From assembly GCA_031278675.1 (NCBI GenBank), contig JAITJY010000391.1, positions 1 to 22,958 on the forward strand: a stretch of 22,958 bases of DNA, read 5' to 3'. Under the pieces are notes generated by a model. It made no database searches. It was not told the DNA's origin and saw only the letters and a list, made by a program, of their open reading frames with translations. The stretch is from Bifidobacteriaceae bacterium. GTDB taxonomy: Bacteria; Actinomycetota; Actinomycetes; Actinomycetales; WQXJ01. The number at the start of each line of letters is the position of its first letter. The first letter of the stretch is position 1. Below, piece by piece: positions 1-6,902 of this stretch. A program made the translations under genes and the position numbers.

Positions 1-1
1 A

Positions 2-691
2 GGGTACAAGGACGGCCGCCCTGGGGTGCTCGACCTGGCCTTGATGCAGGGATTGCAGGCGTTTTACAAAGATTTGGGCTACGAGTTGCCAACTCGTGTT
101 CCCGAAGCCAATGCCGGGACAGCCCAACCAGTCCCCGAGCCTTTCCTGCCGCGCGAGTGGTGGTTGACGGCGCCTGTCTTGCCGGCCCCGGTTACTGCCC
201 TCAGCCTGCGGGTGGGAGCCGAACCCGGTGAGAACGGTTTGGGGGCGGTCACTATCTCGACAGCTGCCCCGTTGCTGGAGGTGGTGCTGCCAACCGCCCT
301 GGGTGAGGCGATCTTAGATGGCGTGGAGTTGCGTTTCGAACCGACCGGGTTGGACCCGGTCGAGTGCGTCGCAGGAGCGGTTGCGCTGAACGAGGAGAAG
401 AACGCGGACTCAACCACTGCTCTGTTGGTGCCGTGCGCTGGCAACGAGTTGGCGGGCCTGAAGACGGGAACAGCTGGCCGGGTTGTCTTTGTGTTGGCCC
501 AGGCCGACGAATCCCTGGTCGTGCCGGTCACGGCCATCTTCAAAGCCACGACGGGTGGCCCGGCGCTGCGTCTGGCCGGGCCAGACGGCGAATTGGTGCC
601 GGTCGAGCTGGGTCTCGAAGTTGACGGGATGGTCCAGGTGTCCGGCGAGGATTTGGAAGTGGGCAGGCTCGTTGTGTTGGGTCGGTCCTAG
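2..691 (+). CDS. Efflux adaptor (membrane fusion) protein with peptidoglycan-binding-like part, 5'-truncated
   Basis: The reading frame is open from the first bases of the window, so only the C-terminal part of the protein is present and its start lies upstream. The first visible residues (GYKDGRPG, then LQAFYKDLGY) look like the end of a peptidoglycan-binding-type domain (inference). The rest is beta-rich: a segment around VTISTAAPLLEVVLP resembles the barrel/hairpin region of HlyD/RND-type adaptors, and the tail (VVPVTAIFK, then LVPVELGLEVDGMVQV, then LEVGRLVVLG) has the usual membrane-proximal repeats ending in a valine-rich strand. In Gram-positives such adaptors are encoded just before a MacB-like ATPase and permease, exactly as here: the stop codon overlaps the next start by one base (TAGTG). 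It would sit outside the membrane and link the permease to the envelope. The substrate is unknown. Confidence 0.72.
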   Translation, partial: GYKDGRPGVLDLALMQGLQAFYKDLGYELPTRVPEANAGTAQPVPEPFLPREWWLTAPVLPAPVTALSLRVGAEPGENGLGAVTISTAAPLLEVVLPTALGEAILDGVELRFEPTGLDPVECVAGAVALNEEKNADSTTALLVPCAGNELAGLKTGTAGRVVFVLAQADESLVVPVTAIFKATTGGPALRLAGPDGELVPVELGLEVDGMVQVSGEDLEVGRLVVLGRS

Positions 692-1566
692 TGCCGGCGC
701 CGGCGCTGGAGGCGGTTTCGCTCGCGCGGGTGTTTCCTGGGCCGCCGCGTGTCGAGGCTTTACGTGAGGCCACGTTCACGGTGGAGCGGGGCGAGGTGGC
801 CGCGATCATGGGCCGGTCTGGTTCCGGAAAGTCCACGTTGTTGAACTTGTTGGGGTTATTGGACAGGCCCACGCGGGGTGAATTGAAGATTGGGGGTCTT
901 GACGCGGCTCCGTTGGGGGAACGCGGACGGGCCAAGCTGCGAGCCAAGTCGATTGGGTTCGTGTTCCAATCATTTCACCTGGTCGGAGAGCTGACCGCGT
1001 TGCAGAATACCGCGCTGCCGCTGCTCTACTCTGGGTGTCGAGCCGCTCAACGGGCCCGCAGGGCGGCGGCGGCTTTGGAGCAACTTGGCATGGCTGGTCG
1101 GATGGATGCGACTGCGGCGACTTTGTCAGGTGGGGAGAAGCAGCGTGTCGCGTTGGCCCGGGCGTCGGTGCAACGGCCTGCGGTGATTCTTGCGGATGAG
1201 CCGACCGGCAACCTGGACGCGGCATCGGAGCAGATGGTCCTGGAGCTGCTGGTGGGCTTGGCTCACGCTGGATCGGCTGTGGTGTTGGTCACCCACAATC
1301 CGCAGGTCGCAGCCGCCGCTACCGTCCGCTACCTAATGGACGATGGCGTCTTGTCGCGCGCACCCGCCTTAGATGGGTTGGACATGGCCGCTGACAATGC
1401 GCTGGACCGTGGCGTCTTGTCGGCGACACCTGGTGACCTAGGAGCGCTCAACTGCGCTGAAACTGTCCGTTTGCCTCCCGTTGTGCCTGATCAGGTGCCT
1501 AGCTCCGAGCCGCGTGCTGACCCGAGACCGCGCCTTCGCACTAGGCGAGCAAGGAAGCGGGGATAG
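691..1566 (+). CDS. ABC transporter ATP-binding protein, MacB/LolD type
   Basis: This 291-residue protein is the ATPase of a MacB-like exporter. Visible motifs are Walker A GRSGSGKST (about residues 41-49), the Q-loop in FVFQSFHL (about 90-97), the signature LSGGEKQR (145-152), Walker B VILADEPTGNLD (165-176) and the H-loop histidine in VTHN (about 202). The sequence is closest to the MacB/LolD class, which powers efflux or lipoprotein release through an FtsX-type permease. The GTG start overlaps the stop of the upstream adaptor, and the permease begins two bases after the stop, so the three genes form one translationally linked unit. Family members usually end near residue 225-230. This one carries about 60 extra residues, including a degenerate 22-residue repeat (MDDGVLSRAP at 216-225, LDRGVLSATP at 238-247) and a basic end (RTRRARKRG). 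Confidence 0.92.
   Translation: MPAPALEAVSLARVFPGPPRVEALREATFTVERGEVAAIMGRSGSGKSTLLNLLGLLDRPTRGELKIGGLDAAPLGERGRAKLRAKSIGFVFQSFHLVGELTALQNTALPLLYSGCRAAQRARRAAAALEQLGMAGRMDATAATLSGGEKQRVALARASVQRPAVILADEPTGNLDAASEQMVLELLVGLAHAGSAVVLVTHNPQVAAAATVRYLMDDGVLSRAPALDGLDMAADNALDRGVLSATPGDLGALNCAETVRLPPVVPDQVPSSEPRADPRPRLRTRRARKRG
1336..1431 (+). repeat. Degenerate 66-bp-period direct repeat in the ATPase tail
   Basis: About 30 bp at 1336-1365 recur at 1402-1431 with a 66-bp offset. The identical core is GGCGTCTTGTCG (1345-1356 and 1411-1422), with scattered differences outside it. The offset is 22 codons, so the frame is kept and the protein gains a second GVLS-type segment beyond the normal end of the ATPase fold. 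I read it as an old, diverged tandem duplication. Confidence 0.5.
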
Positions 1567-1568
1567 TA

Positions 1569-2822
1569 GTGAGAGCGTTCCTGGCGGCGCTACAGATGCT
1601 GATTGCTCGGCCTGGGCGGGCGTTGTCCGCTGGTGCCGGGGTGGCACTGGGAGTTGGCGCATTTGTCTGCACTGGTGGTATCACCGCTACGGTTTCCCAG
1701 CAGGTCGCGGAAAGCTTCGACGTGTTTCTCGCCACGACAGTGACGATCACCGTAAAAACGCAAACTGACGCCGCCAGCCAAGCTGGCGGCGACTTGCCAG
1801 CGGCGGTGGGCGGCCAGGGCGCGGACAGCACTGGTGGGGACGGCACCGCGGCAGGGAGTTGGCGGCGCATTAAAGAGTCGGATGTTGATCGGCTTCGCGC
1901 CATGGATGGTGTGCAGGCGGCTGCATGGCAGGCCAGCGCGGAGCTGATCGAATTCGCCACCCAGACAGTGCCAGGGCGCTGGAACCAAGAAGGGTGTCAA
2001 GCCAAACTCGTGATAACCGGTCCGGGTTATTTTGACGCGATTGGTGGCCATATCGAGGGGTCCCAGCTGGGCGACGTGGATGACGCGGGACTACGCCGCG
2101 CCGCAGTGGTGGGCCCAGAGGTGGCGACCAGGTGTGGTTTGGTGCCCGGGGCGGGACAGGTGATGGTGGGTGGCCAGGTGTTTGCTGTGATAGGAGAATT
2201 GACCAGCGCCGACCGGGGCGGAGGGCTGCGGGACGCGGTCTTGGTGGCAGCTGGCGCGACCCGCGACGCCCCGTTCGCTTCGCTCGTTCGTGACGAGCGC
2301 GTCGTGGTACACACGCGGCCCGGTGCGGCTGGTGTCATAGCCGGGGCTGCTGCGTTGGCGGTGCTGCCCCAAGAGCCAAGCGCGGCCGTGGTGGCGCACG
2401 CGCCAGACCCGACTACCTTGCGCCGATCAGTCGATCAGTCGTTGACCTCCCTGGCGTTGGCGGCCTCGGCCGCTGTGCTGATCGGCGGAGCATTCGCGGT
2501 GGCCAACCTGATGATGTTGAGTGTTTCTCACCGCCGCGCCGAATTCGGTATGCGCCGCGCGATCGGGGCGACCGGAGGGCAGGTCCTAGCCCAGGTGCTG
2601 GCCGAATCCGCGTTGGTGGGAGTGGTAGCGAGCGCCCTGGGGGTGCTCGCCGCCGCTTGGGCCATCTACATTGTCAGTCTGTCCATTGGCGCCAGAGCGG
2701 TCATCGACTGGTCTGCGGCCGCCCTGGGCGGCGCCGCAGGCGTCGCTGCCGCCCTAGTCGGCGGCTTGGTTCCCGCCATAGTGGCGGCCCGCAGCCAAGT
2801 CGCCGAATCGTTGCGACACTAG
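1569..2822 (+). CDS. ABC transporter permease, FtsX/MacB type
   Basis: A 417-residue membrane protein with the FtsX/MacB layout: one N-terminal transmembrane helix (about residues 15-38), a large extracytoplasmic domain (about 40-285), then three helices (about 288-312, 340-368, 380-408). The pattern SVSHRRAEFGMRRAIGAT between the second and third helices is the typical cytoplasmic coupling segment of FtsX permeases, which contacts the ATPase. The chosen GTG start is two bases after the ATPase stop, with AAGGA at 1551-1555 upstream. The extracytoplasmic domain contains a Gly/Ser/Ala-rich linker (about residues 65-98) whose DNA includes a perfect inverted repeat. With the preceding adaptor and ATPase it makes a tripartite exporter. 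The last helices are followed directly by the stop. Substrate unknown. Confidence 0.88.
   Translation: MRAFLAALQMLIARPGRALSAGAGVALGVGAFVCTGGITATVSQQVAESFDVFLATTVTITVKTQTDAASQAGGDLPAAVGGQGADSTGGDGTAAGSWRRIKESDVDRLRAMDGVQAAAWQASAELIEFATQTVPGRWNQEGCQAKLVITGPGYFDAIGGHIEGSQLGDVDDAGLRRAAVVGPEVATRCGLVPGAGQVMVGGQVFAVIGELTSADRGGGLRDAVLVAAGATRDAPFASLVRDERVVVHTRPGAAGVIAGAAALAVLPQEPSAAVVAHAPDPTTLRRSVDQSLTSLALAASAAVLIGGAFAVANLMMLSVSHRRAEFGMRRAIGATGGQVLAQVLAESALVGVVASALGVLAAAWAIYIVSLSIGARAVIDWSAAALGGAAGVAAALVGGLVPAIVAARSQVAESLRH
1769..1791. repeat. Intragenic perfect inverted repeat (10-bp arms, 3-nt loop)
   Basis: CGCCGCCAGC (1769-1778), loop CAA, GCTGGCGGCG (1782-1791). It lies in the low-complexity linker of the permease gene, and the transcript would form a very stable hairpin there. 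It may be chance in GC-rich DNA or a small inserted palindrome. There is no T-tract, so it is unlikely to be a terminator. Confidence 0.6.
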
Positions 2823-2940
2823 TGGGTGCGAGCGCCCAGTGGGGGGTGTTCGTTAGTTCGTTGGCGGTGGGCTGGTTTGGTCGGTCCAGGCTGTGGGGTA
2901 GCCCAGCGTGCCTAGCTCGCGAGCGGCGCAGTAGGTGAGG

Positions 2941-3041
2941 ATCGGTGGATCGAGGCTAAGCCTCGATCCACCGATGATCGCCGTAGCGAGCAGCACCAGA
3001 CGGGTGCGATGGGCGTTCCTGGCCGGCGGATCGAGGCTAAG
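2941..3041. repeat. Strong palindrome (2941-2975) plus a third copy of its arm (3025-3041) between exporter operon and malE
   Basis: The 306 bp between the permease stop and malE hold a perfect 16-bp inverted repeat (2941-2956 and 2960-2975) with a three-base loop TAA. It can act as a bidirectional terminator hairpin, although no T-tract follows on either side. The left arm plus loop recurs almost exactly at 3025-3041 (16 of 17 bases; core GGATCGAGGCTAAG). The right arm (2960-2975) could therefore pair with either copy, giving two mutually exclusive RNA structures upstream of malE. The rest of the gap, including 2823-2940, shows nothing I can name. I see no convincing -35/-10 pair for malE. 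Confidence 0.6.
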
Positions 3042-3128
3042 ATTGAAATAGCGTCCATATCCAATGGGGGCGGGCCCAGCCACTCCCGCTAGCGAGGCTA
3101 CCATCGGTCGAACGCGAATGGAGGAAAA

Positions 3129-4319
3129 ATGAAGAGCACAGTGGGCACCGTCATCCTCGGGATTGTACTGGCGGGAGGCCTTTCGGCCTGCGGCGCCGAC
3201 GGCGGCAAAGCCGACCTGGTGATCTGGGCCGACGCCAAACGCACCGCCGCCCTCGAAGCGCCGCTCAAAGCGTGGGCGGACAAGCACGGCATCGTCGCTA
3301 GTGTTCAAACGATCGCTACCGACCTGCAAGCTAACTTTGTCACGGCGAACGAGGCAAAGAACGGCCCTGACCTTGTGATTGGCGCCCAGGACTGGACCGG
3401 CAAACTGGTGCAAAACTCGGCGATTGTGGCGGTGCAGATCGACGCGAGCGGGCTGAGCCAGACAGCGATCGATGCCGTCTCCTACGGCGGGCAGACCTAC
3501 GGCGTGCCGTACGCGATCGAGACGCTCGGGCTGTTTGTCAACAATGACCTGACATCCAACCCGGCTCCTGCCACGATCGAGGAGATGGTCACGGCCGGCC
3601 AGGCGGGCGCTGCGGAAAATGTTTTGTGTTTGCAGGTGGGAGAGAGCGGCGATGCGTACCACATGCAGCCGCTGTTTACCTCGGGCGGCGGCTACATTTT
3701 CGGCACCACCCCGGATGGCAGCTATAACACCGCCGATGTCGGGATAGGCAGCGCGGGTGGTATTCAGGCCGCCACCAAGATCGGAGAACTGGGCGCCCAA
3801 GGCGTGCTCAAGAACTCGATCAACGGTGACAACTCTCAGCAACTGTTCAACGACGGCAAGTGCGCCTACCTGATATCCGGTCCGTGGGCGTTGGACGGCA
3901 TCCGGACTGCGGGAATCGACTTCACGTTGTCGCCTATTCCTGGGTTTGAGGGTCTGGACCCGGCTGAGCCGCCGCTGGGCGTCCAGGCGTTCTTCGTGGC
4001 GTCCAACGCCCGCAATCCGGGGTTTGCCCAACAATTCGTCGCCGACTTGTTGGCGGATACAACCATCACCAAGGCGATGAATGATTCCGACGCGCGGGTG
4101 CCTGCCCAAGACGCCCTCGCTGCGGACCTACAAGCCTCCGACCCGGTGTTGATGCAGTTCCTTGACCTGGCCAAGAGCGCGAAGGCGTTGCCGAACATCC
4201 CCGCGATGGAAGCCGTGTGGGGTCCTCTCGGCCAGGCTGAGGCCAGCGTGGTTGGTGGCGCGGACCCGTCCAGCACTATGGAGGCCGCCGGCACACAAGT
4301 TGCCCTTAACGTCCAATAG
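3129..4319 (+). CDS. malE: ABC sugar transporter substrate-binding lipoprotein, maltose/maltodextrin type
   Basis: This 396-residue extracellular solute-binding protein (family 1) should capture maltose or maltodextrins and deliver them to the MalF-MalG permease. Residues 1-20 are a lipoprotein signal peptide with lipobox LSAC; Cys21 would be lipidated and anchor it to the outer face of the membrane. The mature part begins with the typical strand DLVIWADAKRTAALEAPLKA, and contains GPDLVIGAQDWTGKL and the hinge-type segment YGVPYAIETLGLFVNNDL found in MalE-type binders. The ATG is set by a good ribosome binding site (GGAGG at 3120-3124). It is first of four co-oriented genes with malF, malG and an alpha-glycosidase, which supports the alpha-glucan assignment; the exact sugar is inferred. 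Confidence 0.87.
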   Translation: MKSTVGTVILGIVLAGGLSACGADGGKADLVIWADAKRTAALEAPLKAWADKHGIVASVQTIATDLQANFVTANEAKNGPDLVIGAQDWTGKLVQNSAIVAVQIDASGLSQTAIDAVSYGGQTYGVPYAIETLGLFVNNDLTSNPAPATIEEMVTAGQAGAAENVLCLQVGESGDAYHMQPLFTSGGGYIFGTTPDGSYNTADVGIGSAGGIQAATKIGELGAQGVLKNSINGDNSQQLFNDGKCAYLISGPWALDGIRTAGIDFTLSPIPGFEGLDPAEPPLGVQAFFVASNARNPGFAQQFVADLLADTTITKAMNDSDARVPAQDALAADLQASDPVLMQFLDLAKSAKALPNIPAMEAVWGPLGQAEASVVGGADPSSTMEAAGTQVALNVQ

Positions 4320-4322
4320 CCC

Positions 4323-4351
4323 CATTCCTCTCAATGCCCCGGAAAGGAATG
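4323..4351 (+). repeat. Weak stem-loop between malE and malF
   Basis: CATTCC (4323-4328) and GGAATG (4346-4351) form a short hairpin in the 84-bp malE-malF gap. Intercistronic hairpins here commonly raise the level of the binding protein over the permease by stabilising malE mRNA, but this stem is short and the role is inference. Confidence 0.3.
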
Positions 4352-4403
4352 TCGCTTCAGTCCGAAACGGAGTGAACTCCCCGATTGATGAGAAAGGTCA
4401 CTA

Positions 4404-6023
4404 ATGACCATCAAATCCCCGCGAGGTACCGATCCGGGACCGGCCGCCTCGTCCGTAAAAGAGAGGAATACCACCCTGCCGGGTTTGATCGTCAAGATCA
4501 TCTTCCTGGGGTTGACCCTCGCGATTGGCGTCTACGCGGTGCCGCTGCTGGTCCATTACAAGATGTGGATGTGGCTCGGCATCATGGTGGCCGCCGTTGT
4601 CTTGATCTTCGGGATCTATCTGACCAAGCGTTTCATTCCGGGTAAGTACCTGTTCCCGGGGACCGCTTTTTTGACCGTGTTCTTGATCATTCCGGTGGTC
4701 TTGACCATCAACTATTCGTTCACCAACTTCGGGGACGGCTCTCGCGGCACCAAGGAGGCGATGATCGCGGCCGTGCAAACGGAGTCGATCAAGCGGACCG
4801 CCGATTCGCCGTTGTACACGTTGGCTGTGGGAGTTGAGGGGGACGATGTCGCCGACGGCCCGTTCACGTTGTTCTTGATTTCCCAGGACGATCCCTCCCA
4901 GACCGTCTTGGTGGGCCGTGACGGTCAGGACGTGGCCGCTTGGGACGGCGTTGAACCGACCATTGCTGACGGGCGGGTAAGCGCCGTGCCCGGCTATAGG
5001 ATTCTGACTTCCGGCGAGGTCAACCGGGCCTATGCCAAGCTTGAGGCGATGACCGTGACGGTCCCGGACACGGCTGGCGCACTGATCCAAGTGCAGGGTA
5101 TAACCCAAGCCTACGAGGGTAAGGCGGCGATCACTTATGATGCGGCCAACGACCAGTTGGTCAGCGACACTGGCCAGGTCTATCCCGCCCAAATGGTTGG
5201 CACCGCGTATTGCTTCGTGGGTCCGGACGGCAAATGCTTCCAGAACAAGTCGTGGCTGCAGAATGTTGGTTTGAAGAACTACAGCCGGTTGCTGACGGAC
5301 CCGGGGATCCGCTCGCAGTTCTTCGCTGCTTTCGCGTGGACGCTGATCTTTTCGCTGGCTTCGGTCGTGTTGACTTTCTTGCTCGGCTTCTTCTTGGCGT
5401 TGACGCTCAATGATGAGCGGGTGAAGGGTCAAAAGGCTTGGCGGGCTTTCCTGCTGTTGCCTTACGCCATTCCTGGCATGATCTCCTTGTTGATCTGGTC
5501 GCAGTTCTTCAACAAGGACTTCGGTCTGATCAACCGCTTGTTCGGGATTGATGTCAACTGGTTCGGTGATCCGACCCTGGCGAAGATCGCTGTGATCCTG
5601 GTCCAGATCTGGATGGGTTTCCCGTACATGTTTGTGGTGTGTACAGGCGCCCTGCAGTCAATCCCCACTGATGTCAAGGAAGCTGCCCGGATTGACGGCT
5701 CAACCGGTCTGAGCACCACGTTCCGGATCATCATGCCGTTGCTGCTGATCTCGGTGGCGCCGCTGCTGGTGGCGTCATTTGCGTTCAACTTCAACAACTT
5801 CAACGCTATTCAGTTGCTAACTGAGGGCGGTCCGCCTTTGTCCGGCCAGTTCACCCGGGGTGGGACGGACATCTTGATTTCGATGATCTACAAACAGGCA
5901 TTCGGCGGTTCTGGCACTGACTTTGGCTTTGCCTCCGCCATGTCTGTCCTGCTATTCATCCTGACCGGCGTGCTGGCTGCCTTCCAGTTCCGGGTCACCA
6001 AGAAGCTGGAGAACCTGACATGA
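4404..6023 (+). CDS. malF: Maltose/maltodextrin ABC transporter permease MalF
   Basis: A 539-residue inner-membrane permease subunit. Three N-terminal transmembrane helices (about residues 28-46, 52-70, 83-101) precede a large extracytoplasmic insertion (about 105-290) like the P2 domain of MalF that contacts the binding protein. A block of further helices follows. The cytoplasmic EAA loop, which docks on the ATPase, starts at Glu426 (EAARIDGSTGLSTTFRIIMP). Both the length and the P2 insertion fit MalF better than the shorter, generic sugar permeases. The ATG at 4404 follows AGAAAGG with normal spacing. Its last codons overlap malG by four bases (ATGA), so the two subunits are translationally coupled. 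No cognate MalK-type ATPase gene is in the window. Confidence 0.92.
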   Translation: MTIKSPRGTDPGPAASSVKERNTTLPGLIVKIIFLGLTLAIGVYAVPLLVHYKMWMWLGIMVAAVVLIFGIYLTKRFIPGKYLFPGTAFLTVFLIIPVVLTINYSFTNFGDGSRGTKEAMIAAVQTESIKRTADSPLYTLAVGVEGDDVADGPFTLFLISQDDPSQTVLVGRDGQDVAAWDGVEPTIADGRVSAVPGYRILTSGEVNRAYAKLEAMTVTVPDTAGALIQVQGITQAYEGKAAITYDAANDQLVSDTGQVYPAQMVGTAYCFVGPDGKCFQNKSWLQNVGLKNYSRLLTDPGIRSQFFAAFAWTLIFSLASVVLTFLLGFFLALTLNDERVKGQKAWRAFLLLPYAIPGMISLLIWSQFFNKDFGLINRLFGIDVNWFGDPTLAKIAVILVQIWMGFPYMFVVCTGALQSIPTDVKEAARIDGSTGLSTTFRIIMPLLLISVAPLLVASFAFNFNNFNAIQLLTEGGPPLSGQFTRGGTDILISMIYKQAFGGSGTDFGFASAMSVLLFILTGVLAAFQFRVTKKLENLT

Positions 6024-6892
6024 GTACGGCACTAACACAAAAACGTCAACGCTGGTGGGTGGATGTCGGCTGGCGCTATATTGTCGGCATCGTGATGGTG
6101 CTGATTGTCGGGGTGCCTGTGCTCTATATTGTCGGCGTGTCGCTGGACCCCCGCGGTTCCGCTACTGGCTCGAGCGTTTTCCCGTCGGATATCACCTTCG
6201 ACAACTACGCGACATTGCTGGGCGGCACCAAGGGTCCGTTCTTGCGCTGGTATCTGAACACGCTGATTGTGTGCCTGGTTGTGACGGTGTTGCAGATTGC
6301 TTGCTCATCATTGGCGGCTTACGCCTTTTCCCGGCTGCGTTTCACGGGCCGACGGGTTGGCATCTTGGCATTGTTGCTGATCATGATGTTCCCCAACATC
6401 TTGGCGATCATCGCGTTGTATTCCATGTTCACTCAGCTCGGTGAAGCTTTCCCGATCTTCGGCTTGTCTACTATTGCCGGCTATGTCCTGTGCTTGATGG
6501 GTGGGGCATTGGGTCAGGTTTGGCTGGTCAAGGGCACATTGGACTCGATTCCGCAATCCTTGGATGAGGCCGCGATCATTGATGGCGCCTCGCATTTCCA
6601 GGTCTTTTCGAAGATCCTGTTCCCGGTGTTGATCCCGATTATCGCGACTACTGCGATGCTGGCTTTCGTGGGGATCATTTCCGAGTTCATCATCGGTTCA
6701 ATGTTCTTGAAGTCAGCGGATTCGATGACCTTGGCTGTGGGACTCTACGGCTTGCTTCAAGGCGACCAATCCGCCAACTATGGCGTGTTCGCGGCGGGCG
6801 CGGTGATGGTGTCGGTGCCGGTCGTGGTGTTGTTCTTGTTCTTGCAGCGCTACATAGTGGGCGGCGCCGTGGCCGGCGCTGTCAAGGGATAA
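6020..6892 (+). CDS. malG: Maltose/maltodextrin ABC transporter permease MalG
   Basis: A 290-residue permease partner of MalF with about six transmembrane helices. The N-terminus reads YIVGIVMVLIVGVPVLYIVGVSL, followed by the MalG-type extracytoplasmic loop with FPSDITFDNYATLL. The EAA loop starts at Glu183 (EAAIIDGASHFQVFSKILFP), and the C-terminus ends FLFLQRYIVGGAVAGAVKG, a standard MalG tail that reaches toward the substrate path and ATPase. The start overlaps the malF stop (ATGA). The alpha-glycosidase gene begins ten bases after the stop, in keeping with uptake followed by cytoplasmic hydrolysis. Confidence 0.93.
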   Translation: MSTALTQKRQRWWVDVGWRYIVGIVMVLIVGVPVLYIVGVSLDPRGSATGSSVFPSDITFDNYATLLGGTKGPFLRWYLNTLIVCLVVTVLQIACSSLAAYAFSRLRFTGRRVGILALLLIMMFPNILAIIALYSMFTQLGEAFPIFGLSTIAGYVLCLMGGALGQVWLVKGTLDSIPQSLDEAAIIDGASHFQVFSKILFPVLIPIIATTAMLAFVGIISEFIIGSMFLKSADSMTLAVGLYGLLQGDQSANYGVFAAGAVMVSVPVVVLFLFLQRYIVGGAVAGAVKG

Positions 6893-6902
6893 GACTGGCG
6901 GC

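Noticed and set aside
2853..4109. Long open frame (418 codons) on the minus strand
   Set aside because: It lies opposite malE, which has a signal peptide, lipobox, ribosome binding site and family motifs; the minus-strand frame has none and is a shadow of GC-rich codons.
4401..5432. 343-codon minus-strand frame
   Set aside because: Antisense to malF, with a His/Arg/Gln-rich composition typical of shadow frames.
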